In this document: positions 1-8,552 of the stretch, piece after piece
How positions within the stretch are numbered: the first letter of the stretch is position 1
How the letters are laid out: the number at the start of each line of letters is the position of its first letter
Source: JAVVHH01 sp965199665
GTDB taxonomy: Bacteria > Pseudomonadota > Alphaproteobacteria > Acetobacterales > Acetobacteraceae
Assembly (NCBI GenBank): GCA_965199665.1
Contig: OZ241208.1
Location: 2,232,001 to 2,296,000 of the forward strand
Direction of reading: 5' to 3'
DNA length: 64,000 nt
Program-made: the position numbers and the translations under genes
The notes under the pieces: model-generated
Database searches by the model: none
What the model saw: only the letters and a program-made list of their open reading frames with translations
Told to the model about the DNA's origin: nothing

Positions 1-948
1 GTCGAGGAACGCCAGGATGTTCTCCACGCTCTCCCGATAGAACCGCTCGAACGTCTCGTTCGTGCCGTAGCCGAGATGCGGGGACAGCACCGTGTTCGGC
101 GCAGTGCGGATCGGGTCGTTCGCCGGCAACGGCTCCTGGTCGTAGACGTCCAGCGCCGCGCCGATCCGCCCGTCCCTCAACGCGGCCAGCATCGCCGCCG
201 TGTTCACCAGGCCGGCCCGCGACGTATTGACCAGCAGCGCGCCGGGCTTCATCGCCGAGATCTCCGCCGCATCGATCATGTGCCGCGACGACGGCGACAA
301 CGGCACGTGCAGCGTCACGACGTCCGCCGCCCCGAGCAGCGCGTGGAGGCTGGGGGCGAGCCGAACACCCGCAGCCGCCGCGCCGGCCGGGTCGAGGCTG
401 CGGCTCCAGGCCACCACGTCCATCTCGAGCGCCTTGCCGTAGCGCGCCATATGGCTGCCGATCTTCCCGAGCCCGACGATACCCAGCACCTTGCCGCCCA
501 GCGCCGGTCCGACCGAAACCCCTTCCTGGAAACGTCCGGCCCGGATGGCCGCATCGCCGGCTGCGATCTGCCGCGCACCGGCGATCATCAGCCCGAGCGT
601 CAGCTCCGCCGTGGTCGCGCTGGAAAGCGCCCCGCCCGTGGTCGAGATGACGATCCCGCGCGCCGCACAGGCCGCCGTGTCGAGCGACGGCGACCGCGCG
701 CCGGTCAGCGCGATCATGCGAAGCGCCGGCAACCGCGCAATGAGGCTCGCCGGGATCGGGGTCCGCTCGCGCATCAGCAGCAGAACCTCGAACGGCGCGA
801 GCCGGGCCGCCGCGTCGTCCTCGTCCGTGAAGGCGCCCGGAAACACGGTGACGTCCGCCCGCGCGTCCAGCGCCGACCAGTCCGCACTCTGCCGCGCGAC
901 GCCTTGCCAATCGTCCAATACCGCTACCCGCATCCGATCCGTCATCAT
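1..948 (-). CDS. D-2-hydroxyacid dehydrogenase, NAD-dependent (C-terminus beyond window)
   Basis: Reads leftward and is still open at base 1, so the last residues are missing; 316 codons are visible. The Rossmann motif VGLGKIGS sits mid-protein, followed by the family's catalytic Arg (TSRAG), Glu (DQEPLP) and His (SPHLGYGTNE). This is the phosphoglycerate dehydrogenase-like group that reduces 2-keto acids or oxidises D-2-hydroxy acids; the substrate cannot be told. The start is the ATG at 948, which overlaps the stop of the permease upstream (ATGA) and has GAGGAG in front. It is therefore the last visible gene of a peptide-type ABC importer operon, which suggests the importer's ligand may feed this enzyme (inference). 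Confidence 0.88.
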   Translation of the reverse strand, partial: MMTDRMRVAVLDDWQGVARQSADWSALDARADVTVFPGAFTDEDDAAARLAPFEVLLLMRERTPIPASLIARLPALRMIALTGARSPSLDTAACAARGIVISTTGGALSSATTAELTLGLMIAGARQIAAGDAAIRAGRFQEGVSVGPALGGKVLGIVGLGKIGSHMARYGKALEMDVVAWSRSLDPAGAAAAGVRLAPSLHALLGAADVVTLHVPLSPSSRHMIDAAEISAMKPGALLVNTSRAGLVNTAAMLAALRDGRIGAALDVYDQEPLPANDPIRTAPNTVLSPHLGYGTNETFERFYRESVENILAFLD

Positions 949-1799
949 CGTCTCCTCGGGTCCAGCGCGTCGCGCAGCCCATCGCCAATCAAGTTGAGGG
1001 ACAGCACGGCAAGAAAGATCGCCAGCCCCGGGAAGATCGCCAGCCACGGTGCCTGCGTCAGGAAACGCTGCGCCGAGTTGAGCATGGAGCCCCAACTCGG
1101 CGCCGGCGGCTGCTGTCCCAGCCCGAGGAACGACAGGCTCGCTTCGGCGATGATCGCTGTCGCGATCGCCAGCGTCGCCTGCACCAGCACCGGCGGCACG
1201 ATGTTCGGCAGCACGTGCCGCACCGCCACGCGCCAGGGCGGATTGCCCAGCGCCCTCGCCGCCTCGACATACTCGTTGGTCGCCGCGTCCATCGTCGCGC
1301 CGCGCGCCACCCGCACGAAGATCGGTGCCGCGCTGACGCCGATCGCGATCATGGCGTTGCTCAGCGCCGGGCCGAGAAACGCCGCCAGCGCGATCGCCAG
1401 GATCAGGAACGGACAGGCCAGCATCGCGTCCACCACCCGGCCGATCACCGCATCCGTGACCCCGCCCACGAACCCGGCCAGTAGCCCGAGCGGCACCCCG
1501 ATCCCCGCCGCGATCAGCACCGACACCACGCCCGCCAGCAACGACGCCCGCGCCCCGAATACGACGCGCGCGAACACGTCCCGCCCGTTCTCGTCCGTGC
1601 CCATCAGATGCGCCCAGGAGGGCGCCTTGCGGATCAGCGTCCAACTGGTCTGGCTCGGATCGTATCCCGTGATCAACGGCGCGAATACCGCCAGCACCAC
1701 CAGTACGAGCAGCACGACGAGGCCGATCACGGCCGCCGGCCGGCCGCGGAACCGCTGCAGCGCCAGCCGCGCCGGGCTGCGGATCAGCGTGGCACTCAT
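945..1799 (-). CDS. ABC transporter permease, DppC/OppC type
   Basis: 284 residues. An N-terminal membrane helix is followed by the periplasmic GTDENGRDVFARV segment that marks DppC-type permeases, then five more hydrophobic helices. The EAA loop with EYVEAARALGNPPWR contacts the ATPase. It forms the inner-membrane channel together with the DppB-type permease encoded just upstream. The ATG at 1799 overlaps that gene's TGA by 4 bp, so the two are translationally coupled. Substrate class (peptide, nickel, opine or glutathione) cannot be set from the permease alone. Confidence 0.93.
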   Translation of the reverse strand: MSATLIRSPARLALQRFRGRPAAVIGLVVLLVLVVLAVFAPLITGYDPSQTSWTLIRKAPSWAHLMGTDENGRDVFARVVFGARASLLAGVVSVLIAAGIGVPLGLLAGFVGGVTDAVIGRVVDAMLACPFLILAIALAAFLGPALSNAMIAIGVSAAPIFVRVARGATMDAATNEYVEAARALGNPPWRVAVRHVLPNIVPPVLVQATLAIATAIIAEASLSFLGLGQQPPAPSWGSMLNSAQRFLTQAPWLAIFPGLAIFLAVLSLNLIGDGLRDALDPRRR

Positions 1800-2743
1800 G
1801 CCGAGCGTAGCCGCGGGTTGATCACCACGTACAGCACGTCGGCAAGCAGGTTCAGCATGATGAACAGCGCCGAGGTGACCAGCACCACGCCCTGCACCAC
1901 CGGGTAGTCCCGGTTGAACACGGCATCCACCACCAGCTTGCCGAACCCCGGGATGGAGAACACCTGCTCCGTCAGCACGGCGCCGGACAGCAAGGTGCCG
2001 AACTCCAGCGCCCCCAGCGTCACCACCGGAACCAGCGCGTTGCGGAAGGCGTGCCGCACCACGACCACGAACTCCGACAATCCCTTGGCCCGTGCCGTGC
2101 GCACGAAATCCTGGTCCAGCGCCGTCAGCATCGCGCTGCGCGTGTGCCGCATCAGCACCGCCGAAATCGCGTTGCCGAGCACGAAGGCCGGCATGATCGT
2201 AGTCGCCAACGACTGCCGCCAGTCCTCCGTCAGCGGCACGTAGCCGGAGGGGGGTAGCCAGCCGAGCTGCACCGAGACCAGCAGGATGAGCATGATGCCG
2301 AGCCAGAAATTCGGCGTGCTCAGCCCGGCCAGCCCCAGGAAGTTGACCACGTAATCCCAAGCCGTGTTGCGATACACCGCCGACAGCACGCCCGCCGGCA
2401 CACCGATGCACAGCGCGATGACGAACGCCATGGAGGCGAGCTGCATCGTGACCGGCAGCTTTTGCGCGACCAGGTTCAGCACCGGCTCCCGGATTCGCCA
2501 GGAATGGCCGAGATCGCCCTGCAGCACGCCGCTGATCCAGTGGAGGTATTGCAGCGGGATCGGCCGGTCGAGCCAGAGCTCGGCGCGGATTTGCGCCATG
2601 ACGACCGGGTCGCCGCGATATTCGCCCGCGAGCACGGTGGCGGGATCGCCGGGCATGAGCTGCTGCAGCGCGAAAACGAGAATGCTGACGATCAGGATGG
2701 TGGGGATGACCTGCAGCAGCCGCGTCCCGAGATGGCCGCGCAT
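1796..2743 (-). CDS. ABC transporter permease, DppB/OppB type
   Basis: 315 residues, the usual DppB length. It begins with a membrane helix followed by the MPGDPATVL segment typical of the family. The EAA loop is FVRTARAKGLSEFVVVVRHAFRN and the C-terminal part carries the conserved FSIPGFGKL stretch. It pairs with the DppC-type permease to form the channel of a type-I importer. The start at 2743 abuts the stop of the binding-protein gene at 2744. No ATPase gene lies in this operon inside the window. Confidence 0.93.
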   Translation of the reverse strand: MRGHLGTRLLQVIPTILIVSILVFALQQLMPGDPATVLAGEYRGDPVVMAQIRAELWLDRPIPLQYLHWISGVLQGDLGHSWRIREPVLNLVAQKLPVTMQLASMAFVIALCIGVPAGVLSAVYRNTAWDYVVNFLGLAGLSTPNFWLGIMLILLVSVQLGWLPPSGYVPLTEDWRQSLATTIMPAFVLGNAISAVLMRHTRSAMLTALDQDFVRTARAKGLSEFVVVVRHAFRNALVPVVTLGALEFGTLLSGAVLTEQVFSIPGFGKLVVDAVFNRDYPVVQGVVLVTSALFIMLNLLADVLYVVINPRLRSA

Positions 2744-4246
2744 CTACTTGGCCAAGCTGACGCCCTGCAGCCGGATCATCCCATCCGGCACCTGGACGAA
2801 GCCTTTCACGCGCGCCTGCATCCCGACGATGGCCTTTTGATACCAGAGGTACATCGTCGGCAGGTCCTCCGCCTCCTGCGCGTACATCCGCCCGTAGAGC
2901 GCGCGGCGCTCGCCGGGATCGGCCACGGCCCGGGCTCCCGTCAGCGCCTGGTCCACCACGGGGTTGGAGTATTTGCCGTCGTTCAGCGCGCCGCCGGTAT
3001 GCAGGAAGGAGTAGAGGTTGCCGTCCGGATCGACGCGGCCCGACCACGCGGTCAGGAAGGCTTCGAAATCACCGCGGTTGGCCGCGTTCAACGCCGATGC
3101 GTATTCGCTCGCCGTGATCCGCACGTCGAACCCGGCCTCGTTGGCCATCGACTGAATGACCTCGCCGACCTGCCGGAGGTCCGGGTTGTTCGGCACGGTG
3201 AGCTGCACCGTCACCGGCAGCGTCACACCCGCCTCGGCGAGCAGCTTTTTGGCGCCGGCCACGTCGCGCCCGCCCGGCTTGAGCGTGCCGACATGCATCG
3301 GGCTGGCCGGCGGGATGCCCTGCGCGGCGGGCGCGAACAGGCCGTTATAGACGACCTGGATCAGGGCCTCGCGGTCGATGGCCTTCTGGAACGCCTGCCG
3401 GATCCGCTTGTCCTGCCCGATCGGGGACTTGGCCCGGTCGCCATTGCCCGTGTTGAAGTTGATGGTCTGGTAGCCGAGCGCGTCCGTCATCGCGAGCGCC
3501 AGCCGCCGGTCGGCCTTCACCGCCTCCACATCGGTCGGGATGATGTATTCGACCAGATCCGTGCTGCCGGCCTGCAGGTTGGCCAGCCGGATCGAGCTGT
3601 CGGGGATCGTCTGATACACCACACGATCGAGCTTGATCGCATCGGCGTTCCAATATTGCGGAAAGCGCTGCAGCGTTATGTGGTCCTGCGGCACGCGCTC
3701 GACGAAGCTGAACGGCCCCGCGCAGACCGGCTTCAGTTGGAAGTCCTTGCCCGCCGCCTCGGCCGCCTTGGGCGAGACGATCATGCCGGACCGGTCCGTC
3801 AGCTGCGCCAGGAACGGCGAGGACGCTTCCTTGAGCAGGACCTTCACCGTCAGCGGATCGACCACTTCCACATGGTCCATCGCGTTGATCTCGGAGCGGC
3901 GGAAGCTGCCGGCCATCGTCAGGTGCCGCATCAGCGAGTAGCGCACCGCTTCCGCATCCATCTTGGTGCCGTCTTGGAACAGCACCCCGTCGCGCAGCTT
4001 GATCACCAGCGTCTTGGGGTCGGTCCACTCGTATCCCGTCGCCAGCTGCGGCACGATTTCGAGCTTGGCGTTGATGTCGAACAGCTTGTCGCACAGCCCG
4101 GCGAACACGATCCGGCTCACATAGGTCCGCGCCAGGGTGGGATCGAGGCTGTCCGGATCCTCGCGCAAGGCGATCCGGAACGGTTGGGCAAGGGCGGGTG
4201 TGGCGACGGCCGCGGCAAGCGCCACGGCCAGAACGAGGCGGCGCAT
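2744..4246 (-). CDS. ABC transporter substrate-binding protein, family 5 (DppA/OppA type)
   Basis: 500 residues with a signal peptide ending near residue 20 (TPALA). There is no lipobox Cys, so it should be a free periplasmic receptor. The SBP_bac_5 layout is clear: an opening lobe with DPDSLDPTLA, then PQLATGYEW, LRDGVLFQDGTKMDAEAV and the hallmark KDFQLKPVCAGPF region. It is the first gene of the operon binding protein-DppB-DppC-hydroxyacid dehydrogenase. The family takes up peptides, nickel chelates, opines and some glycosides; the ligand here is unknown. Confidence 0.92.
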   Translation of the reverse strand: MRRLVLAVALAAAVATPALAQPFRIALREDPDSLDPTLARTYVSRIVFAGLCDKLFDINAKLEIVPQLATGYEWTDPKTLVIKLRDGVLFQDGTKMDAEAVRYSLMRHLTMAGSFRRSEINAMDHVEVVDPLTVKVLLKEASSPFLAQLTDRSGMIVSPKAAEAAGKDFQLKPVCAGPFSFVERVPQDHITLQRFPQYWNADAIKLDRVVYQTIPDSSIRLANLQAGSTDLVEYIIPTDVEAVKADRRLALAMTDALGYQTINFNTGNGDRAKSPIGQDKRIRQAFQKAIDREALIQVVYNGLFAPAAQGIPPASPMHVGTLKPGGRDVAGAKKLLAEAGVTLPVTVQLTVPNNPDLRQVGEVIQSMANEAGFDVRITASEYASALNAANRGDFEAFLTAWSGRVDPDGNLYSFLHTGGALNDGKYSNPVVDQALTGARAVADPGERRALYGRMYAQEAEDLPTMYLWYQKAIVGMQARVKGFVQVPDGMIRLQGVSLAK

Positions 4247-4346
4247 GGCAACTCCGCAGAATGATTGATGACACCAGACTGACGCGGACGCGCAGCGCTG
4301 ACAAGCACGCCGTGTGAGACAGGGAACAAAAACGAAACACGGTTAT

Positions 4347-4356
4347 TTGTTAACAA
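4347..4356. promoter_or_regulatory. 10-bp palindrome TTGTTAACAA between divergent genes
   Basis: Perfect palindrome in an A/T-rich patch of the 167-bp gap between the leftward binding-protein gene (start 4246) and the rightward TauE/SafE gene (start 4414). The position suits a shared operator or promoter, but no regulator gene is adjacent and no -35/-10 pair is convincing. Weak evidence. Confidence 0.25.
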
Positions 4357-4413
4357 GATTTGGGTCTTAAATCCTATCAACCGCGCCGCTGCCACCGAAC
4401 CCGGAGTGTCTTC

Positions 4414-5211
4414 ATGAGCGACGCGCGCACCACCCTCTCCCTTGTCGGCCTGGCCGCCACCATGCTTGGCGCCGTTCTGTACGGCCACGGCCATGGCGCG
4501 CCGGATCCGTCCATCATGCTGGTCGTACTGGTCGCCGCCATGGCGGCCGGGATCGCCGGGCTCGCCTTTTCCGCGCTTTCCTGCGCGATCCTGCTGCACC
4601 TCATGCCCGACACGCTGCGCGTGCTCCAGCTTGTCGCATTGTGCAGCGTCTCCAACCAGCTGCTCACCGTGTGGTGCCTGCGCCGCGACATCGTCTGGCG
4701 CGACATGGCCGGGCTGGTCGCCGGGGGCCTGGCGGGGATCGTGCCGGGCTTGTGGACGCTGCTGCACGTCCAGCCGCAATCGGTCGCCCGCGGCATCGGC
4801 GCGGTGATGATGGTCTACGCGGTCCACCTCGTCCTGGGCGAGATCCCCGCCGTGCGGACCCGGTCGCGCTGGGCCGACGCCGCCGTCGGCTTTGCGGCCT
4901 CCGCCACCGGTGCGGTCTCAACGCTGCCGTCCCTGCCGGTCACGATGTGGTGCCAGGCGCGCGGCTACAGCAAGCAGGCGCTGCGGGCCACGGTGCAGCC
5001 CTTCGTGCTGGCCGTGCAGATCGTCACGGTCCCGCTGCTCGCGCATGCCGCACCGGACAGCGCGATCGGCGCGGCCGACCTGCTGTGTGTTCCCGCCAGC
5101 CTGCTCGGCACCCAGATCGGGCTGGGCTGCGTCCGCGGCTTGTCCAACCGGCAATTCGCTCTTGCGGTGGCGACGCTCTCGGCCATCTGCGGCGTCAGTT
5201 TCTGGCTTTAA
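4414..5211 (+). CDS. TauE/SafE (TSUP) family membrane permease
   Basis: 265 residues, almost entirely hydrophobic, with about eight membrane segments in two similar halves: the opening GLAATMLGAVL region and the later DAAVGFAASATGAVSTLPSLP segment. This is the layout of the TSUP family, which moves small organic or sulfur anions such as sulfite or sulfoacetate. An open frame extends to a TTG at 4360, but the ATG at 4414 follows a CGGAGTG ribosome site and is preferred. It stands alone between divergent and tandem genes, so the substrate is not inferable. Confidence 0.8.
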   Translation: MSDARTTLSLVGLAATMLGAVLYGHGHGAPDPSIMLVVLVAAMAAGIAGLAFSALSCAILLHLMPDTLRVLQLVALCSVSNQLLTVWCLRRDIVWRDMAGLVAGGLAGIVPGLWTLLHVQPQSVARGIGAVMMVYAVHLVLGEIPAVRTRSRWADAAVGFAASATGAVSTLPSLPVTMWCQARGYSKQALRATVQPFVLAVQIVTVPLLAHAAPDSAIGAADLLCVPASLLGTQIGLGCVRGLSNRQFALAVATLSAICGVSFWL

Positions 5212-5245
5212 CCGAAGCTTCACCAGTTGCGGCCATGCTCACCCC

Positions 5246-7006
5246 GTGTCCGCAACGTCCACCGCCTTCATCCCGCTCCTGCTCGGCGCCGTCGCCGATC
5301 AGGAGGCGGGTCGCTGGCCCGAAGCCGAACGGGGGTTCGACGCCGTTCTGGAATTGGAACCGGAACAGCCGCAGGCGTTGCTGTTCGCCGGCGTGCTGGC
5401 CATGCGCACCGGGCGCCCCGCCCGGGCGAGCGAGCTGCTCCAACGCGCCGTCGCAGCCCGGCCGGGCTACGCTGAGGTGCATTTCGCCTACGGCAACGCG
5501 CTCTGGGCCGATGGGCACCGCGGCCCCGCCCGCGTCGCCTGGCAGCAGGCGATCCGGCTGGAACCAACCCATGTCGGCGCCCTGCTCAACCTGGCCCAGG
5601 CCGAGGAGCGCTCGGGCGAGGCGGAGCTGGCCGTCGCCCATTGCCGGGCCGCCATCGCCGCCCAACCCGAAAGCCCGGCGCCCTGGAGCGCGCTGGCCAG
5701 CGCGCTGTGCTCCAGCGGAGAAGCGGCCGAAGCGCTGCAGGCGGCCGACGCCGCCCTCGCATGCGACGACGCCTTCGGCCCCGCGCACCACCATCGCGGC
5801 ATGGCTCTTAAAGCCCTGGGCCGCACGGAAGACGCGGCCCAGGCCCTGCGCCGGGCCGTGCAGCACCAGCCGGGCTCGGCCAGCAGCCACCTCAACCTGG
5901 CCAACCTCCTGCACGACCTCGGCGACACAGAAGCGGCCGAGCGGCACTGCCGCGCCGCCATCCAGCGTGACCCGGCCCTCGCCGAGGCGCACACCGTGCT
6001 CGGCTTCCTGCTCACCCAGACCGGCGATCTCGATGGCGCCATCGCCGCTTGCAACCGCGCTCTGGCGATCGAGCCCGAGCTGCCGGAAGCGCAGTGGAAC
6101 CTCGGCATCGCCCTACTCACCGGGGGCGACCTGCCGGCCGGGTTCGCCCGCTATGAGTGGCGCAAGCGGCACCCGGTGCTCGGCCGGGAGTTCTTCGCCC
6201 TGCCCGACCCGGAATGGACCGGCCAGCCTCTTGCCGGCAGTCGCATCGTGGTGATGGCCGAGCAGGGGCTCGGGGACGCCATCATGTTCGCCCGTTACGG
6301 CGCCGTCCTGGCCGAGCGCGGCGCAACCGTGGCCATCGCCTGCGACCGCAGGCTGGTGCCATTGCTGCGCCGAACCCCGGGTGTGACGGAGGTGCTCGCC
6401 AAGCGGCGCGACATGCCGCGCTTCGATTTCTGGGTCGATCAGATGAGCCTGCCGCATCTGTGCGGTACCACCGCCGATACGATACCCTCGCCCGGCCCGT
6501 ATCTGTCCGCCGATCCAGAGGCGTCGCAGCGTTGGTCGACCCGGCTTGCTGGACTGTCGGGCCGCCGGGTCGGGGTCGCCTGGGCCGGCAATCCGCTGCA
6601 CAGCAACGACCGGAACCGTTCCTGCCCGCCGGCCGTGTTCCGCGACATCCTGCGCTCGCCGGGCCTCGCCGGCGTCAGCCTGCAGGTCGGCGGCTCCGCC
6701 GGCGCAGCCGCGGAACTCGAACTGCGGGACTGGTCCGCCGCCCTGGTCGATTACGGCGAAACGGCCGCGCTGATCGATCAACTGGACCTGGTCATCACCG
6801 TCGATACCAGCGTCGCCCACGTCGCGGCTGCCCTCGGCAAGCCGACCTGGATCTTGCTGCCGCATTGCCCGGAATGGCGCTGGTTGCGCGATCGGTCCGA
6901 CACTCCCTGGTACGATTGCGTGCGCCTGTTCCGCCAGCCCCGCCCGGGCGACTGGGCCGCCGTGCGCGACGCCGTACGCGCCGCGCTCGCCTCACCGCCA
7001 GCGTAG
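5246..7006 (+). CDS. TPR protein with glycosyltransferase family 9-like C-terminus
   Basis: 586 residues from a GTG start. Residues about 5-290 are seven or eight tetratricopeptide repeats (repeated A-x-x-L-x-x-A, N-L-A and P-x-x-A patterns). Residues about 320-586 resemble the GT9 heptosyltransferase fold: EQGLGDAIMFARY, VGVAWAGNPLHSNDRNRS and, near the end, ITVDTSVAHVAAALGKPTW. Such TPR-GT9 fusions are common in alphaproteobacteria and probably glycosylate proteins or surface glycans, but are poorly characterised. Its 3' end overlaps the convergent permease gene by 15 bp. The start is uncertain: no good ribosome site precedes the GTG, and the frame is open far upstream. Confidence 0.78.
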   Translation: MSATSTAFIPLLLGAVADQEAGRWPEAERGFDAVLELEPEQPQALLFAGVLAMRTGRPARASELLQRAVAARPGYAEVHFAYGNALWADGHRGPARVAWQQAIRLEPTHVGALLNLAQAEERSGEAELAVAHCRAAIAAQPESPAPWSALASALCSSGEAAEALQAADAALACDDAFGPAHHHRGMALKALGRTEDAAQALRRAVQHQPGSASSHLNLANLLHDLGDTEAAERHCRAAIQRDPALAEAHTVLGFLLTQTGDLDGAIAACNRALAIEPELPEAQWNLGIALLTGGDLPAGFARYEWRKRHPVLGREFFALPDPEWTGQPLAGSRIVVMAEQGLGDAIMFARYGAVLAERGATVAIACDRRLVPLLRRTPGVTEVLAKRRDMPRFDFWVDQMSLPHLCGTTADTIPSPGPYLSADPEASQRWSTRLAGLSGRRVGVAWAGNPLHSNDRNRSCPPAVFRDILRSPGLAGVSLQVGGSAGAAAELELRDWSAALVDYGETAALIDQLDLVITVDTSVAHVAAALGKPTWILLPHCPEWRWLRDRSDTPWYDCVRLFRQPRPGDWAAVRDAVRAALASPPA

Positions 7007-7813
7007 GAGGACGCGCTCCAGCGTGCCGAGCAGCCAGGCCACCGTCAGTCCGAGCAGCGACAGCACCACGATGCCGGCGAGCAGGTTGTCCGTGTCGTAA
7101 AGGTTGCCGGCCTGCAGCACGAAGGCGCCGATGCCGCGCTCCGCCCCGATCATCTCGGCCGCGACCAGCAGGATGATCGCGATCGAACTGGTCACGCGGA
7201 AGCCCGATAGGATCGCCGGCATCGCCCCGGGCAGCAGGATCCGCCACACGATCGCGGCCCGCGACAAGCCGAACGCCTGCCCCATGCGCACCAGCCCGCG
7301 CGGCACCGCGTCCACCCCGGCCGCCGTGTTGATCACGGTGGGGAAGAACACGCCGAAACCGAGCGTCGCGATCTTGGAGCCTTCGCCGATGCCGAACCAG
7401 ATGATGAACAACGGCACCAGCGCGATCTTGGGGATCGGGAACAGGGCCGACACCACGGCCATGCCCGGCGAGCGCGCCCAGGCCGCGATCCCGACCAGGA
7501 ACCCGACCGCGATCCCGCACACGGTGCCGATCGTCCAGCCGATCGCCAGCCGGCTCAGCGACGCGCCGAGGTGCCGCCACAACTCGCCGCTGCGGGCGAG
7601 GTCGACCAGGGCCCGGCCGATCGCGACCGGCGGCGGCAAGAACTGCGTCGAAATGGCCCCTGCGCTCGCGCCCCACTGCCAGAGCAGCACCAGCCCCACC
7701 AGCGTGGCCGCGCCGGCTGCCGGCAGCGCCCGCGGCGCGAACCCGCGCGCCCGGAACGGGACGGGCCCGGCGATCTCAACCACCGACCAGCTCGCGCTCG
7801 GCGGCCGCGGCAT
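6992..7813 (-). CDS. ABC transporter permease, SsuC/TauC/ThiX type
   Basis: 273 residues with about six membrane helices and the BPD_transp_1 EAA loop (GLSRAAIVWRILLPGAMP). It is the third gene of a binding protein-ATPase-permease set for nitrate, sulfonate, taurine or pyrimidine-type ligands. From the ATG at 7813 it overlaps the ATPase gene by 38 bp; a GTG at 7783 would give a shorter overlap and equally fits. One permease of this type forms a homodimer. Confidence 0.9.
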   Translation of the reverse strand: MPRPPSASWSVVEIAGPVPFRARGFAPRALPAAGAATLVGLVLLWQWGASAGAISTQFLPPPVAIGRALVDLARSGELWRHLGASLSRLAIGWTIGTVCGIAVGFLVGIAAWARSPGMAVVSALFPIPKIALVPLFIIWFGIGEGSKIATLGFGVFFPTVINTAAGVDAVPRGLVRMGQAFGLSRAAIVWRILLPGAMPAILSGFRVTSSIAIILLVAAEMIGAERGIGAFVLQAGNLYDTDNLLAGIVVLSLLGLTVAWLLGTLERVLLRWR

Positions 7814-8552
7814 CGTCGCGGATCAGCGCCCAAAGCTCGGCCTGCACCGCCGCCAGCGCCGGTTCGGTCTCGTCGCGCCCCGCCAGCGGCCGGTCGATCG
7901 ACAGCACCTGCTTGATCCGCCCCGGCCGCCGCGACAGCACGGCCACTTGGTGACCGAGACGCACCGCCTCGTTCAGGTTGTGGGTGACGTAGATCGTCGT
8001 CGTCCCGGCCCGTTCGATCAGCCCGGCGAACTCGTCCAGCAACAGCAACCGGGTCTGCGCATCGAGCGCCGAGAGCGGCTCGTCCATCAGCAGGCAGGCC
8101 GGCCGCACCGCCAGCGCCCGCGCGATCCCGACCCGCTGGCGCATGCCGCCCGACAGCTCCTTGGGCCACGCCCCGGCGAATTGCTCCAACCCCGTCAGCG
8201 CCAGCACCTCCCGCACGCGGTCCCGCCGCTCCGCTCGGCCGAGCCCGCCGAGCACGAGCGATACGTTGCCGGCCACGCTGCGCCAGGGCAGCAGGGCGAA
8301 ATCCTGGAACACCGGCGTCATCATGTTGAGGCAATCGTCGGCGACGTGCCCTTCGAGCATGACGCGTCCCCGATCCGGGCGGATCAGCCCGGCGGCGATC
8401 CCGAGCAGCGTGCTCTTGCCGCACCCCGACGGCCCGACCAGTACCAGGACGCGCCCGGGCTCCGCCACCAGATCGATGCCCTCCAGTACCGGCAGCGAGC
8501 CATAGCGGTGCGAGATCCCCTCGATCAAAACCCGCAGGCGCGAGCCGATCAC
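7776..8552 (-). CDS. ABC transporter ATP-binding protein, SsuB/TauB type
   Basis: 258 residues from GTG 8552, which overlaps the binding-protein stop (GTGA). Walker A GPSGCGKST, Q-loop (PVFQDFALLPW), signature LSGGMRQRVGIARAL, Walker B CLLMDEPLSALD and switch His (YVTHNLNEA) are all intact. It energises the adjacent SsuC-type permease. An upstream ATG at 8642 lies well inside the preceding gene and is rejected as start. Confidence 0.93.
   Translation of the reverse strand: MIGSRLRVLIEGISHRYGSLPVLEGIDLVAEPGRVLVLVGPSGCGKSTLLGIAAGLIRPDRGRVMLEGHVADDCLNMMTPVFQDFALLPWRSVAGNVSLVLGGLGRAERRDRVREVLALTGLEQFAGAWPKELSGGMRQRVGIARALAVRPACLLMDEPLSALDAQTRLLLLDEFAGLIERAGTTTIYVTHNLNEAVRLGHQVAVLSRRPGRIKQVLSIDRPLAGRDETEPALAAVQAELWALIRDDAAAAERELVGG

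Noticed and set aside
76..1821. A 581-codon plus-strand frame over the dehydrogenase and permease
   Set aside because: Antisense shadow of two clear minus-strand genes with conserved motifs.
2462..4264. A 600-codon open frame on the plus strand opposite the binding-protein gene
   Set aside because: Composition is Arg/His/Gln-rich shadow sequence; the minus strand shows a complete family-5 binding protein with signal peptide.
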